Below, one piece after another: positions 16,844-26,309 of a DNA stretch of 57,807 bases; positions within the stretch are counted from its first letter, which is position 1, and every line of letters begins with the position of its first letter. The stretch is from Clostridia bacterium (GTDB taxonomy: Bacteria > Bacillota_A > Clostridia > Oscillospirales > CAG-272). The notes beneath the pieces were generated by a model. It was given only the letters and a program-made list of their open reading frames with translations. It did not search any database and was not told the origin of the DNA. Location: assembly GCA_017632155.1 (NCBI GenBank), contig JAGBRZ010000101.1, positions 1-57,807 of the forward strand, read 5' to 3'. Made by a program: the position numbers and the translations under genes.

Positions 16844-19189
16844 TTATTCGTTCAAAATAACCTTTTTGTGATTCACTTTGACTTCGATTATCGAACCGTT
16901 TATCACATTGCAAATTGTAGACTCCGAGTGAAGAAGATATTCTTCAGAAAAGTCACCCAACAATGAAACTCCCCTTACGTTTGCAAGAGGAATATCAAAA
17001 ATAGATTTTGCAATCGGACCTTGTTCTCCGATCAGCAAATAATCACTCTCGGACACGGCGTAATCAAGGCTTGCACGAAAATCGCCATTCTCTTCCCACG
17101 ATGATTCGGTAATATACGTAAGCCTCTCTTCCCCGCTATCGAAGGAAAGATACATAACGGGAGAATTTGATCTTTTTATACGGTTGATGCCTGAGTGGGT
17201 AACAAAGACTCCGTCGATCAGTTCAATGCCGGAATCGGGAATCATTTCTACCGGCACATTCATCGATGTCGCATTCTCCGCAAGCTGTGCCATTATCCAA
17301 GCATCACTCTCGTTTTGCGGGAACGGGAGCAAAATTCGCCGCACTTTAACCTCCGCGATGAAGCGAGAAACGGAGGCGAGATGCTTTGAATGATAATGTG
17401 TCAGCATAAGTGTGTCGATCTCCGCAACTCCGGTTTGCTGTGCTTCCTCATATGCTGTACGTAAGGAAGAAAGATACCCTTCGGAAATATCAACTATCGC
17501 AACATCGGCGCCGTGCCTTGTGCAAATAGTTTCGTTTCCGCCGACCGAAAGAATCTCAAACTCTGCATTTATATGGCGATTACCCACCGAAATCAGCACA
17601 AGTCCCGCAAGCACAAGCGGATATAATGCAGGGAGGACGAGCAGCGGCTTTTTGTGCTTTAGTTTAATTACCAAAAAGGAGAATATGACTAAGCTGAATA
17701 CCGTCACAAGGATCAACGCTTCCCTCGACATAAGCGACACGAGCGCACCTCGTGTATCACTCAGCTTCGAGGCAAGAGTGATCATATATCCGGAAGAAAT
17801 ATCTATTACCCATTCAAGAAATGCGCCTACGAAAGGAATTTCACCGAAGATGAGATAGAAAAGTGATGACGCCAAAAGAGGCATCCCCGCTATCGTTGCC
17901 GCAAGATTTGATCTGAACGAGAGGATGGACACCTCACCGAAAAAGCACATCACGGGCAGAAGAGTCAGCGAAAGTGCGGCGGCGATACTCATAAGAGTGC
18001 CGAAAAAGAAGGAAACCGATCTTTGAAATATGAGCTTGCCAAAGGATTTTCCGTCTTCGCTTTCATCTTGTTTTTTGCTTTCAAATAGCTTTGAGAGCAA
18101 AGAATGAAAAATCGGCATAAAAGCAACGATACCGAGTGTGGCGCAGAAGGACAGAATGAAGCTTTTGTCAAAAACCACGCAAGGATTAATTATCGTCAGC
18201 ATTGCCGCAGCAAGCCCGAGAGCGCTCAGCGCATCCGAGCTGTCGCCGAGCGAATATGCTATAAAGACGGTCAAAAGCATCGCAACCGATCTGAGAGCAC
18301 TTATCGGAAATCCGAGGAGGCAGAGATATCCGAGAGCAAACAGAGCGAGCAAAATATTGCGGTACGATCGCTTGATACGCAAACTCAAAAGGATAAAGGA
18401 TACGACACCCGTGATTATCGAAACGTGAAGTCCGCTGACGGCAAGATAATGCGAAAGACCCGAGCGGCTGAAATCGCGGTAGATATGCGAGGGGATCGCA
18501 CTCTTATCGCCGAGCAACATAGCGGCGGCAAGCTTTCCTCCGTCCCCCTTTATAGAATTTTTCAGCTTTGCACAACACAATGAATTCAAAGATTTACATT
18601 TGTCGGCAAAGGAAAGATTGTTTTTTGACACGACCGCAGAATCGTTTTCGTTTTCGGAAACGATAGAAAGGAGTATCTTCTCCGACAAAAGATCATATGC
18701 CTCGTCCTCCGGGTGAGCCGCCAAAGAGGATACTGTTGCACCGCGCAGTACTATTTCGTATCCAACCTGAAATCCCGAGTTATACTCGCAATTCAGGAGG
18801 GCTTTTTCTTCGTATTCTTCCCCATCGATCGAGTGAAGGCTGACGACGAAGACCGTATAATAATCTGCGGCGCCGCGTCTTTCCGTAACGGTTGCGTGAA
18901 TATAGTGTTTCTCTCCCGAAAAGCTTTCGGCAATGGGCATCTTGTGCTCGAAAAATAAGGATCCGCGCAAAAGAGCCGTACAAAATATGATTATAACGAA
19001 AGCAGATGCAAACAGTCTGTATGGTTTAATATAGCCGCAGGCACAAAGTATGGCGAGCATAACAAGCAGCACAGCGGCAGCGGCAAGCAAGGCAAAAGCA
19101 ACAGCCTTGACAAAATAAAAGGCGGCGAGAGTGGCTATGACCGCCAGAACCCCCGCCGAAATTCCCGGTCTTCCACCGAAAATATTCAT
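16844..19189 (-). CDS. comEC: ComEC/Rec2-type DNA uptake channel with degenerate C-terminal domain
   Basis: The 781-residue membrane protein has the ComEC order: N-terminal membrane and soluble OB-like part, then the competence channel region with LGDKSAIPSHIYRDFSRSGLSHYLAVSGLHVSIITG and ALRSVAMLLTVF. A beta-lactamase-like domain follows. In that last domain the metal motif is HYHSKH where HxHxDH is expected, the VGQGD segment reads VGGNET, and the usual GHHGS is not visible, so the nuclease-like site is probably dead. The gene starts 6 bp after yitT. A separate, intact MBL protein of the same type lies divergently 1 kb away. Confidence 0.9.
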   Translation of the reverse strand: MNIFGGRPGISAGVLAVIATLAAFYFVKAVAFALLAAAAVLLVMLAILCACGYIKPYRLFASAFVIIIFCTALLRGSLFFEHKMPIAESFSGEKHYIHATVTERRGAADYYTVFVVSLHSIDGEEYEEKALLNCEYNSGFQVGYEIVLRGATVSSLAAHPEDEAYDLLSEKILLSIVSENENDSAVVSKNNLSFADKCKSLNSLCCAKLKNSIKGDGGKLAAAMLLGDKSAIPSHIYRDFSRSGLSHYLAVSGLHVSIITGVVSFILLSLRIKRSYRNILLALFALGYLCLLGFPISALRSVAMLLTVFIAYSLGDSSDALSALGLAAAMLTIINPCVVFDKSFILSFCATLGIVAFMPIFHSLLSKLFESKKQDESEDGKSFGKLIFQRSVSFFFGTLMSIAAALSLTLLPVMCFFGEVSILSFRSNLAATIAGMPLLASSLFYLIFGEIPFVGAFLEWVIDISSGYMITLASKLSDTRGALVSLMSREALILVTVFSLVIFSFLVIKLKHKKPLLVLPALYPLVLAGLVLISVGNRHINAEFEILSVGGNETICTRHGADVAIVDISEGYLSSLRTAYEEAQQTGVAEIDTLMLTHYHSKHLASVSRFIAEVKVRRILLPFPQNESDAWIMAQLAENATSMNVPVEMIPDSGIELIDGVFVTHSGINRIKRSNSPVMYLSFDSGEERLTYITESSWEENGDFRASLDYAVSESDYLLIGEQGPIAKSIFDIPLANVRGVSLLGDFSEEYLLHSESTICNVINGSIIEVKVNHKKVILNE

Positions 19190-19195
19190 AAAATA

Positions 19196-20077
19196 TTATA
19201 CCTCTTCCGAGTCGTATTCTTTAAATCCCTCTCCGAAAACAGAGGTTGCATTAGTAACGATCATAAATGCACCGTCATCGACCTGTTTGACAACGTCGCG
19301 TGCCTGAGGGAGGAGCTTTGCCCTCATTACTACCATCAAAACCTCGTAATCCCTGCCCGAATATGCGCCGTTTCCGTGGAAGAAGGTAGCACCAACGTCC
19401 ACTTCCTTCATAAGACGCTTGGCAATTTCTTTATTTTCAGAGCTGATAATATATATCATTCTTGCGCCGTCGCCGCCGTAGAGCACCTTGTTGATCACCA
19501 TACTTGACAGCATAAGAGAAATAACGGCATAAATAGTTATCTCGATATTGTGGAAAACCAGCCCCGAGGTCAGGCAGACGCATCCGTCAACTATTCCGAA
19601 GACGATACCCGTGGGCAAATGACGGAATTTTGTGCGAAGAAGCTTGACAATGACATCGGTTCCGCCCGTGGTCGCTCCCGTTCTGAAAACAAGTCCTATT
19701 CCCACTCCCACAAGTACTGCACCGCCAATAGCGGCAAGAAGAAGATTATCGGTAAGAGGACCGACAAGCGCGCCGATAGCATCAACCGCGATCGAAGAAA
19801 CAAGGACCGTATACACAGTAGATGCAAGGAATTTAAAACCGAATTTTATCGTTCCGACAAGAAGTATCGGCACGTTGATAAGAGCAATAACTGTACCCGT
19901 AGGAAGCAGATCGAAGAATTTAGTGATAATTATCGCAATACCCGAAACGCCGCCTGAAGCTACGCTGTTAGGGTCAAGAAAGCACGCTACTCCCGCAGCA
20001 AATATAATAGATCCAAGCGTAAGCGTAAAAAGATCGGTAAGAGTTCTTTTTAGTTTTTTTCTTTCAATTTTTATCAT
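19196..20077 (-). CDS. YitT family membrane protein (DUF161/DUF2179)
   Basis: The 293-residue protein has about five transmembrane segments starting with LFTLTLGSIIFAAGVACFLDPN. It contains GLVFRTGATTGGTDVIVKLLR, which is typical of YitT. A cytoplasmic DUF2179 domain follows (MIYIISSENKEIAKRLMKEVDVGATFFHGNGAYSGRDYEVLMVVM). The function of YitT proteins is not established. It forms a two-gene unit with comEC. Confidence 0.92.
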   Translation of the reverse strand: MIKIERKKLKRTLTDLFTLTLGSIIFAAGVACFLDPNSVASGGVSGIAIIITKFFDLLPTGTVIALINVPILLVGTIKFGFKFLASTVYTVLVSSIAVDAIGALVGPLTDNLLLAAIGGAVLVGVGIGLVFRTGATTGGTDVIVKLLRTKFRHLPTGIVFGIVDGCVCLTSGLVFHNIEITIYAVISLMLSSMVINKVLYGGDGARMIYIISSENKEIAKRLMKEVDVGATFFHGNGAYSGRDYEVLMVVMRAKLLPQARDVVKQVDDGAFMIVTNATSVFGEGFKEYDSEEV

Positions 20078-20107
20078 CTTTATGTCTCCGAAAAATATTC
20101 TTTGATT

Positions 20108-20136
20108 ATTTTACCACGAAGTTATGAAATAATCAA
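20108..20136 (-). promoter_or_regulatory. Sigma-A promoter of yitT-comEC
   Basis: TTGATT (20131-20136) and TAAAAT (20108-20113) are 17 bp apart. Confidence 0.7.
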
Positions 20137-20176
20137 CTCAAAAATCAAAAAAACTTGACGGAATTCAAAAAAAGTA

Positions 20177-20205
20177 TTGAAGGATGGCGAAAAAAAGTGT
20201 ATAAT
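20177..20205 (+). promoter_or_regulatory. Sigma-A promoter of the stand-alone ComEC-like MBL gene
   Basis: TTGAAG (20177-20182) and TATAAT (20200-20205) are 17 bp apart. Confidence 0.75.
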
Positions 20206-20233
20206 GTTATAAAAGAGCATTTTGGAGGACAAA

Positions 20234-21175
20234 ATGGCACAAAAGAAAAATTATAAAAAGAAAAAGAAATTTGACATAAAAGTCATCATAGTCCTGTTAC
20301 TTATCGTTATCGCGCTTTACGTAATTTCTCAGTATATAGATGCAAAATATGGGATATTCGATCACACTGAGGAAAGCACAAGCAGCATCTCCCAGAGCTC
20401 GGGTGAACTTGGTGAGGTCGAATATCATTTCATTGACGTTGGGCAAGGTGACGCGACGCTGATACGCACACCCGAAGGTGACATTCTTATCGACGCGGGA
20501 GAAAACAGCGCAGAGGAGGATCTAAAAACTTATCTTGACCTTTGCGGAGTTGACATTCTTTATTACGCGATCTTCACTCACCCTGATTCCGACCACATCG
20601 GCGGGGCGGATATGGTGCTTGAGGAATACGAGGTGCTGAACGTCATAAAGCCGGATTTTGAAAAGACCACAAAGGTATACAAGGCAATGATGGATGCAAT
20701 CGCGGCAGAGGGATGCAAGGTTTACAATGCCCTCCCCGGCGAGACCTACTCTCTTGGCGAGTTCGATATGTTCGTTTTCGGACCCGATCCCGCAAACAAG
20801 GAGCTTGACTCAAACAACTCCTCGATAGTAATCAAGGCAACCTGGGGCAACACAACCGCAATGCTGACGGGCGATGCAGAAAAGCCTGCGGAAGAATCGA
20901 TTCTTCGGACATATTCGGGAGCAGAGCTCGGTTCGACACTTCTTAAAATGGGACACCACGGCTCGCGGACTTCATCGACAGACGATTGGCTTGCTGCTGT
21001 AAAACCGACTATTGCTATCATTTCCTGTGGAAGGGACAATTCATACGGTCATCCGCACGCGGAGGCACTTGCAAGGATAAAGCCTTACGTTGGCGAAAGC
21101 ATTTACCGCACAGATCTGCTTGGAAGCTTTATTTTCATCACGGACGGAGAAGCATTTACTTATAAAGATAAATAA
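20234..21175 (+). CDS. Membrane-anchored ComEC-like metallo-beta-lactamase protein
   Basis: A lysine-rich start and one transmembrane segment (VIIVLLLIVIALYVISQYI) anchor an extracellular domain related to the C-terminal domain of ComEC. The motifs are intact: FIDVGQGDATLI, DAGE, THPDSDHIGG, LTGDAE and MGHHGSRTS. The 313-residue length fits secreted ComEC-related hydrolases. The ATG follows GGAGG; a TTG 12 bases earlier overlaps that site. It sits divergent to yitT-comEC, whose own domain of this type has lost these motifs. A phosphoesterase or nuclease activity is likely but not proven. Confidence 0.9.
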   Translation: MAQKKNYKKKKKFDIKVIIVLLLIVIALYVISQYIDAKYGIFDHTEESTSSISQSSGELGEVEYHFIDVGQGDATLIRTPEGDILIDAGENSAEEDLKTYLDLCGVDILYYAIFTHPDSDHIGGADMVLEEYEVLNVIKPDFEKTTKVYKAMMDAIAAEGCKVYNALPGETYSLGEFDMFVFGPDPANKELDSNNSSIVIKATWGNTTAMLTGDAEKPAEESILRTYSGAELGSTLLKMGHHGSRTSSTDDWLAAVKPTIAIISCGRDNSYGHPHAEALARIKPYVGESIYRTDLLGSFIFITDGEAFTYKDK

Positions 21176-21184
21176 TCTAATACA

Positions 21185-21213
21185 AAAGAGGTTGCCGCAA
21201 GGGCAACCTCTTT
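21185..21213. terminator. Shared bidirectional terminator
   Basis: A 12-bp perfect stem (AAAGAGGTTGCC/GGCAACCTCTTT) with a 5-base loop lies between convergent genes. Confidence 0.88.
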
Positions 21214-21218
21214 ATTAT

Positions 21219-23093
21219 TTACTGCTTTACGCTTGCCGCATAAAAATCGGCAATTGCCTTTTCAAATACGGGGAATACGAGCTTCATGCCTGCCTCGTTG
21301 AGATGGCTGATGTCGCTTGCCTTCATGCAGTACTTGCTTCTGAAGTTAGCATCCGTCATCTTAACACCGGTCAGCTCCTGATCCATTGCATTAATGCAAG
21401 GAACGTTCATATCGGCACAAACCTCAAGAAGAGCCTTTCCGTAATCGCTGCAATAATTACCTGCGGAGTTGGTGTTTCCGCCAACCTCCCATACGGTGAG
21501 GCAAATGATGAGCGCGTTCGGGTACTTTTCCTGAATCTTGGTGATGAGGAATCTTGCCGCGCCCTTCATCGTCTTGGTATCGGTGCTTCCGTTTTCACCG
21601 ATCGGAACGTTCTTGTTATAGTCGTTACGTCCGCCCTCGATGATAACGATGTCGGGATTATTATTTGTCATATTGGCATATCTGACAACCATGGGATTAT
21701 TGGTGGTAACGTAATTCGACATAGTCGAGCCGTTCATACCGTAGTTGTTGAATACCATATCGTACTTCTTTGCAAGAAGTGCGGGCCAAACGAGATTCTT
21801 ATCAAGACCGTTGCCTGCAAGATAGCTATCGCCGATAACGGTGAATGTTTTGCCCTTGAGGATATCATAGAATGCACGAGCCTTGTCGTCATCGAACCAC
21901 TTTTCAGCAGCTGCCGCAGCATCAATTATATCCTGAAGGGTTCCGGGTTCATTGGTTTCCGAAGAATAGATCTTGGGTCTGTTGCTAAGACCATTCGAAC
22001 GGAAGCAGAATCTGATGCACTCATTATCTTCGCTGGAAATATAGGTGTATTCTACGCCGTATGCGCCGGAAGAAATTACGTACTGACCGCCGCCGGGGAT
22101 ATTATGTTTGGAAAGGTCGATAACCCAATTCGAGCCCTCCTTCTTCCAGAAGGAAAGAACGTACGCATTGCCCGAGGTCGAGCCTGCCGCCTTATCGGTA
22201 AAGGTGACCTTGGTGCCCTTCTTTGCTATCTCAATAACATCGGTGTAAGCATAATTATTCTCATTCGGGTTGATATCATTAGCAAATCCGTAACCGTTGG
22301 TCGAGGATCCGACGTAACCCGCATTCCACTTAACGCTGATCTCGGTTCCGGTGGGAGCGGCGGGAGCGGTCGTTACCACATCTGCGTTGGGATCGTCCTT
22401 CTCAACAACGGGAGCCTTGGTCGAGTTAACGGTTACTACGGGATATGCAGCAGGGGTAAAGGAAGTGGACTGACCCGAGCGGAAGCAGAGTCTGATACAC
22501 TCATTATCCTTTTCGGATGTGTACGTATAGGTTCTTGCTCCTGCGGCATCGGTATACTCGGCATAAGTACCGTTTGCCTTATAGCCCGAAAGGTCGATGA
22601 CCCATGCGCCGTTTTCCTTCTTCCAGGAAGAGAAAACATAAGCTGCGGCGGATGCGAAATTCGTGTCGCCGTTGGAGTTGGTGTTGTCATCGGTAAAAGT
22701 CACGGTGCTTCCTGCGGGGCCGAGGTTGATGACTTCGCTATAGGAATACATTCCGCCCGTTTTATTGAGCTTTTCCTTCCAGCTTGAGTTTGTATCAGAG
22801 CCTACGTAACCGAGATGCCACTCGAGAGTTACAACATAGTCCTTCTTCTCTGCTGCGACGGGAGCTGTAGTTACTTCTGCCTCGGTCGTTGCCTCGGGAG
22901 CTGTGGTCTCTGCGGGAGCTGTGGTTTCAGCATCGGTTGCAGCATCGGTTTCAACGATCCCCTCGGTTGAAGGAGTTTCTTCTACGGTCGTTTCTGCATT
23001 TGTTCCCGCAGGGGAGCACGCGCAGATGACGGAAGAAAGCATAGTCAATAAAAGAATCCAGGAAAGAATTCTGATTGATGCGTGTTTTTTCAT
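21219..23093 (-). CDS. SGNH/GDSL hydrolase lipoprotein with two repeat domains
   Basis: The 624-residue protein has a lipoprotein signal (ICAC, cysteine 26) and a Thr/Ala/Glu-rich linker (about 30-83). Two copies of a repeated domain follow (about 86-225 and 250-380), then a C-terminal SGNH hydrolase (about 413-624). The esterase motifs are GDSY (421-424, Ser423), GRND (488-491) and DISH (594-597). The repeats share WxxGYVGS, YSY/YAY-x-DVI, TFTD, AYVxSxWKK and DNECIRxCFRS with the next gene. It likely acts on cell-surface or plant-polysaccharide esters outside the cell. It begins 38 bp after the upstream gene and no strong ribosome site is visible. Confidence 0.88.
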   Translation of the reverse strand: MKKHASIRILSWILLLTMLSSVICACSPAGTNAETTVEETPSTEGIVETDAATDAETTAPAETTAPEATTEAEVTTAPVAAEKKDYVVTLEWHLGYVGSDTNSSWKEKLNKTGGMYSYSEVINLGPAGSTVTFTDDNTNSNGDTNFASAAAYVFSSWKKENGAWVIDLSGYKANGTYAEYTDAAGARTYTYTSEKDNECIRLCFRSGQSTSFTPAAYPVVTVNSTKAPVVEKDDPNADVVTTAPAAPTGTEISVKWNAGYVGSSTNGYGFANDINPNENNYAYTDVIEIAKKGTKVTFTDKAAGSTSGNAYVLSFWKKEGSNWVIDLSKHNIPGGGQYVISSGAYGVEYTYISSEDNECIRFCFRSNGLSNRPKIYSSETNEPGTLQDIIDAAAAAEKWFDDDKARAFYDILKGKTFTVIGDSYLAGNGLDKNLVWPALLAKKYDMVFNNYGMNGSTMSNYVTTNNPMVVRYANMTNNNPDIVIIEGGRNDYNKNVPIGENGSTDTKTMKGAARFLITKIQEKYPNALIICLTVWEVGGNTNSAGNYCSDYGKALLEVCADMNVPCINAMDQELTGVKMTDANFRSKYCMKASDISHLNEAGMKLVFPVFEKAIADFYAASVKQ

Positions 23094-23131
23094 AATAAGC
23101 TACAATTAAAATGAGTTGAGAATTATCCGAA

Positions 23132-24124
23132 TTACGCGATTGTTCTCTTCTTGATTACGGTTACTGCGAGTGCAAGGCTTGCAAGAACTGCAGCGACGAT
23201 ATTAAGAGTAGCGTCACCTGTGGTGGGGTTCTCGGGCTCTACGGGAGGCTCAACGGGAGCTTCAGCTACGGGAGTCTTGAGAATAACAACGGGACGAAGG
23301 GCGGGATCGATGGGAGCGTTTGCCTTCTCTTCCGAACGGTAGCAAAGTCTTACAAGCTCGTTGTCCTTGGTGGAGGTGTAGGAATAAACAACGGGAGTGT
23401 TAGTGAAAGTTCCTTCTTCACCCTTAACGCCGCTTGCGAATATCCAGTTTTCGCCATCCTTGGTCCAGGTGGAGAATACGTATGCGCTGTTGGAGCAGAA
23501 TGCAGTACCGTTCTTGTTGGTATCGGTGAAGGTTACCTTGCTTCCTGCCTTGGGAACGACGATAACGTCGGTGTAAGAGTAAGCAGAGCCGCTTGCAACG
23601 ATAGAGCCGTCAGCCTTAACGTAACCGAAATTCCAGTTGGTGTCAACCTTTACACCGTCAATGAAGATCTCTTCGAATACGGGGGTCATATCAGCCTTCT
23701 GCTCGGAGCGATAGGTAACGCGGATAGCCTGGTTATCCTCGGTGGTTACGAACTCATAGCTTCTGGAAGCCGCAACACTGTAACCGGGAATATTGTTTGC
23801 TTCGAGGTCAAGCTCATACTCTGCGCCGTTCTTCTTCCAGAAGGAGAAAACGTAAGCTGCAGCGGATGCATAAGCGGATGCATCGTCAGCAAAGGAGATA
23901 GTGGAGCCTGCGGGGCCCATGTCGATAACGTCGGAGTAGGAATAGCTGCCGCCGTTGGGGTTAAGAACGTTGACAAAGCCTGCGGTGTTGGAAGAGGAAC
24001 CAACGTAGCCAAGCTGCCAATTGGTTTCAACGGTTTTTTCCTCGTAGTTCTCTGCAGATGCGGAGAAAGCAGCCATAGAAAGAACCATTACGAGTGCAAG
24101 TGCGATAGAAAGAAATTTTTTCAT
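23132..24124 (-). CDS. Secreted protein made of two repeat domains with wall-anchor-like tail
   Basis: A signal peptide (MKKFLSIALALVMVLSMAAF then SASA) precedes two ~125-residue repeats (about 33-155 and 160-282) of the same kind as in the SGNH lipoprotein. A proline/glutamate spacer leads to NPTTGD (299-304), a hydrophobic stretch and KKR, an arrangement like sortase-anchored proteins but with NPTTG instead of LPXTG. No enzyme motif is present, so the repeats may be binding modules. It has its own strong promoter and is followed 38 bp later by the SGNH gene. I do not recognise the repeat. Confidence 0.82.
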   Translation of the reverse strand: MKKFLSIALALVMVLSMAAFSASAENYEEKTVETNWQLGYVGSSSNTAGFVNVLNPNGGSYSYSDVIDMGPAGSTISFADDASAYASAAAYVFSFWKKNGAEYELDLEANNIPGYSVAASRSYEFVTTEDNQAIRVTYRSEQKADMTPVFEEIFIDGVKVDTNWNFGYVKADGSIVASGSAYSYTDVIVVPKAGSKVTFTDTNKNGTAFCSNSAYVFSTWTKDGENWIFASGVKGEEGTFTNTPVVYSYTSTKDNELVRLCYRSEEKANAPIDPALRPVVILKTPVAEAPVEPPVEPENPTTGDATLNIVAAVLASLALAVTVIKKRTIA

Positions 24125-24161
24125 TTTTCTGATTTCCTTTCAGATATTTTGGGATAAGATT

Positions 24162-24190
24162 AATATATCATATAATTAAAGTTTTGTCAA
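24162..24190 (-). promoter_or_regulatory. Sigma-A promoter of the repeat-protein/SGNH operon
   Basis: TTGACA (24185-24190) and TATATT (24162-24167) are 17 bp apart. Confidence 0.8.
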
Positions 24191-24213
24191 TACTTTTTTC
24201 ATTATTTAACAAA

Positions 24214-24244
24214 AAAATGGCACAGCATGAAGCTGTACCATTTT
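24214..24244 (-). terminator. Terminator of the FAD oxidoreductase gene
   Basis: A 13-position stem, complete on the minus RNA with one G-U pair, has a 5-base loop and is followed by a run of seven T. Confidence 0.85.
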
Positions 24245-24260
24245 GTCCTATCAACTAAGA

Positions 24261-26105
24261 TTAATAAATTCTAACCTCGTAAACCTTGATAGCGGGAGCG
24301 CCGTTGGTTGCAAGAACGTGAATCTTGACCTCGTCAGCCTCGGTGGGCTCAACGTCACAAACCGCAAGGCGGAGATAGTTGCCGCGGACTTCCTTCTTGC
24401 CGACTTCCTTGCCGTCCTTGTAAAGAACAACGTCGAAGTCCTTGAGAAGCTCGGGAGCAACGCCGATTCTCTGCTGGGACTGTCTGTTTGCGGACATAGT
24501 AACGCGGATGGGGTATGCGAAGTTGGAATCGGAGGTTACTCTTACCTGGCTTACGGTCTTTGCACCGTCAAGCTTGAGGGTAAGGGTCTCGCCGCCCTCG
24601 GAGATGGAATCGGTCATCCATGCATTGTGCTCTTCGCCGATCTTTCTCGATACACCGTTGATAACCTTTTCGGGCTCTCCGCCTGCGATGAAGGAGGTTG
24701 CGGAAACAGTCGCGGTGCGAGCCATATCCTTCTCGTCCTCATTCTTGTAGGGGAGGGGGAGATAGCCGTCTTCACGAAGCATGATCTGCTGAAGCTCGGT
24801 GATATGATCGATTACGCCGCGAGGATCGCAGCCATACTTCTCACAAAGAGAAGCCGCAACACCGACAGCCTGACCGCCGTTTGCACAGCAGGAAATGATT
24901 CTGGTGGAAGCAAGACCGAGCTTGGTGGTGGAGATATTTCTACCAGCCATAAAGAGGTTCTTGATATTCTTGGAGTAGTAGCAACGGTAAGGAACGGTAT
25001 AGATACCCTCGAAGTGGTTGCAATCGGAGGGAAGGATATCAAAGTCGAGCAGACCGTGAGGAGCGTGAAGGTCAACGCACCAACCTGCGTGAATAACTGC
25101 ATCGTCGAATACCTTGTGGTCGAGAATGTCGTTCTCATTGAGCATATAATCGCCCATAAGTCTGCGGCTCTCGCGCATTCCGGGAAGTGCACCAACCCAG
25201 ATAAGCTCGAAGTTATCTGCGCCGTGCTCGCCGCCGTTCTTGATATGATCCCAAAGACCGTATGCGTATGCATAGAGGTCGTCACGGATCTTCTCGTAAT
25301 CCTCGATGATATCTTCGCCGTCGCCCATAAGCTCGAGCCACCAGTAACCGTAGTCAACCGCTGCGCAGGAGTTTGCGGAAAGGCGGAGCCATTCCTCGGG
25401 GTCGGGAGCCATGGAAGCGTCAACCTTCATGGTCTTGGAGTGTACTCTGTAACGAAGCTGATGCTCGGTGAGGTGCTTTGCAAAAGGAGGAGGTGTGAAC
25501 TTAACGGGCTTGCCGGTGTCGACAGCCTTCATAAGAATGGTGTTACCCATTCTCTCGTTGTTTGCCTTCTCGGGCGCGTGGGGCTCGCCTGTTTCAGCCT
25601 TGGATTCGCTTCCCTGTCTGAACTCTGCGCCCGCGAAGTAACCGAGAGTACCGTTACCGGTGCAGTCAGCAAAGATGGGAGCGGTGATGCGCAGACGGAG
25701 CTCTGTGGTCTCCTGGAAGCATCTGATAGCTACGATGCGGTCATCTTCAACTTCGCAATCGTACATAGAGGTGTTAAAATAAGTGGTAAGGTTGGGCTCT
25801 TCCTTTGCCTTGCGGAAAAGGACCATATCCCAAGTGGAATAGCTAAAGGAATCGTTGACAGCCTTGTTCTCAAGCATAAGCTCGTAAACAAGTCCGCTTT
25901 CTGCGTAATCGGGCTGACGAAGGCTCTGGTCAGCGCCCGAGATATGTATTCTGATCTCGCTGGATGCGTTTCCGCCAAGCACGGGACGCGCGTGAATGAG
26001 TGCAGTCTTAACGCCCTCACGAGCCGCCGCGATAGCAGCACAAAGACCCGACATACCTCCGCCGACAACGACGAAAGAATAATGTTCTTCTCTGAATCTC
26101 TTCAT
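24261..26105 (-). CDS. FAD-dependent oxidoreductase (FAD_oxidored type)
   Basis: The 614-residue protein begins with a dinucleotide fold (VVVGGGMSGLCAAIAAAREGVKTALI) and the LGGNASSEIRIHISGA block typical of the FAD_oxidored family. Members often sit in carbohydrate-use loci and are sometimes labelled xanthan-lyase-like. A second FAD contact is FMAGRNISTTKLGLASTRI. The last ~120 residues look like a beta-sandwich module rich in SQVRVTSDSNFAYPIRVTMS-like strands. No signal peptide is present, so it should be cytoplasmic. The ATG follows GGAGG by about 10 bases; an upstream ATG overlaps poor context. The substrate is unknown. Confidence 0.85.
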   Translation of the reverse strand: MKRFREEHYSFVVVGGGMSGLCAAIAAAREGVKTALIHARPVLGGNASSEIRIHISGADQSLRQPDYAESGLVYELMLENKAVNDSFSYSTWDMVLFRKAKEEPNLTTYFNTSMYDCEVEDDRIVAIRCFQETTELRLRITAPIFADCTGNGTLGYFAGAEFRQGSESKAETGEPHAPEKANNERMGNTILMKAVDTGKPVKFTPPPFAKHLTEHQLRYRVHSKTMKVDASMAPDPEEWLRLSANSCAAVDYGYWWLELMGDGEDIIEDYEKIRDDLYAYAYGLWDHIKNGGEHGADNFELIWVGALPGMRESRRLMGDYMLNENDILDHKVFDDAVIHAGWCVDLHAPHGLLDFDILPSDCNHFEGIYTVPYRCYYSKNIKNLFMAGRNISTTKLGLASTRIISCCANGGQAVGVAASLCEKYGCDPRGVIDHITELQQIMLREDGYLPLPYKNEDEKDMARTATVSATSFIAGGEPEKVINGVSRKIGEEHNAWMTDSISEGGETLTLKLDGAKTVSQVRVTSDSNFAYPIRVTMSANRQSQQRIGVAPELLKDFDVVLYKDGKEVGKKEVRGNYLRLAVCDVEPTEADEVKIHVLATNGAPAIKVYEVRIY

Positions 26106-26143
26106 TTTTGGTAAATCCTCCAAAGATTTTTTCATACGGATTT

Positions 26144-26172
26144 ATTATACTATATTTTTGAAAAAAGGTCAA
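26144..26172 (-). promoter_or_regulatory. Sigma-A promoter of the FAD oxidoreductase gene
   Basis: TTGACC (26167-26172) and TATAAT (26144-26149) are 17 bp apart. Confidence 0.8.
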
Positions 26173-26244
26173 GCCTTTTTTGCCATTGCATCGCAAAGTA
26201 AACTGTAAACTTTCAAAAATTTCAAACAAAATTCAAATTTGGTC

Positions 26245-26273
26245 TTGACATAGAGCCCAAATAGTTTTATAAT
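26245..26273 (+). promoter_or_regulatory. Sigma-A promoter of mscL
   Basis: A consensus TTGACA (26245-26250) and TATAAT (26268-26273) are 17 bp apart. Confidence 0.9.
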
Positions 26274-26309
26274 TATATTAACTTATTGTTTTATGCCGGA
26301 GGTTTTATT

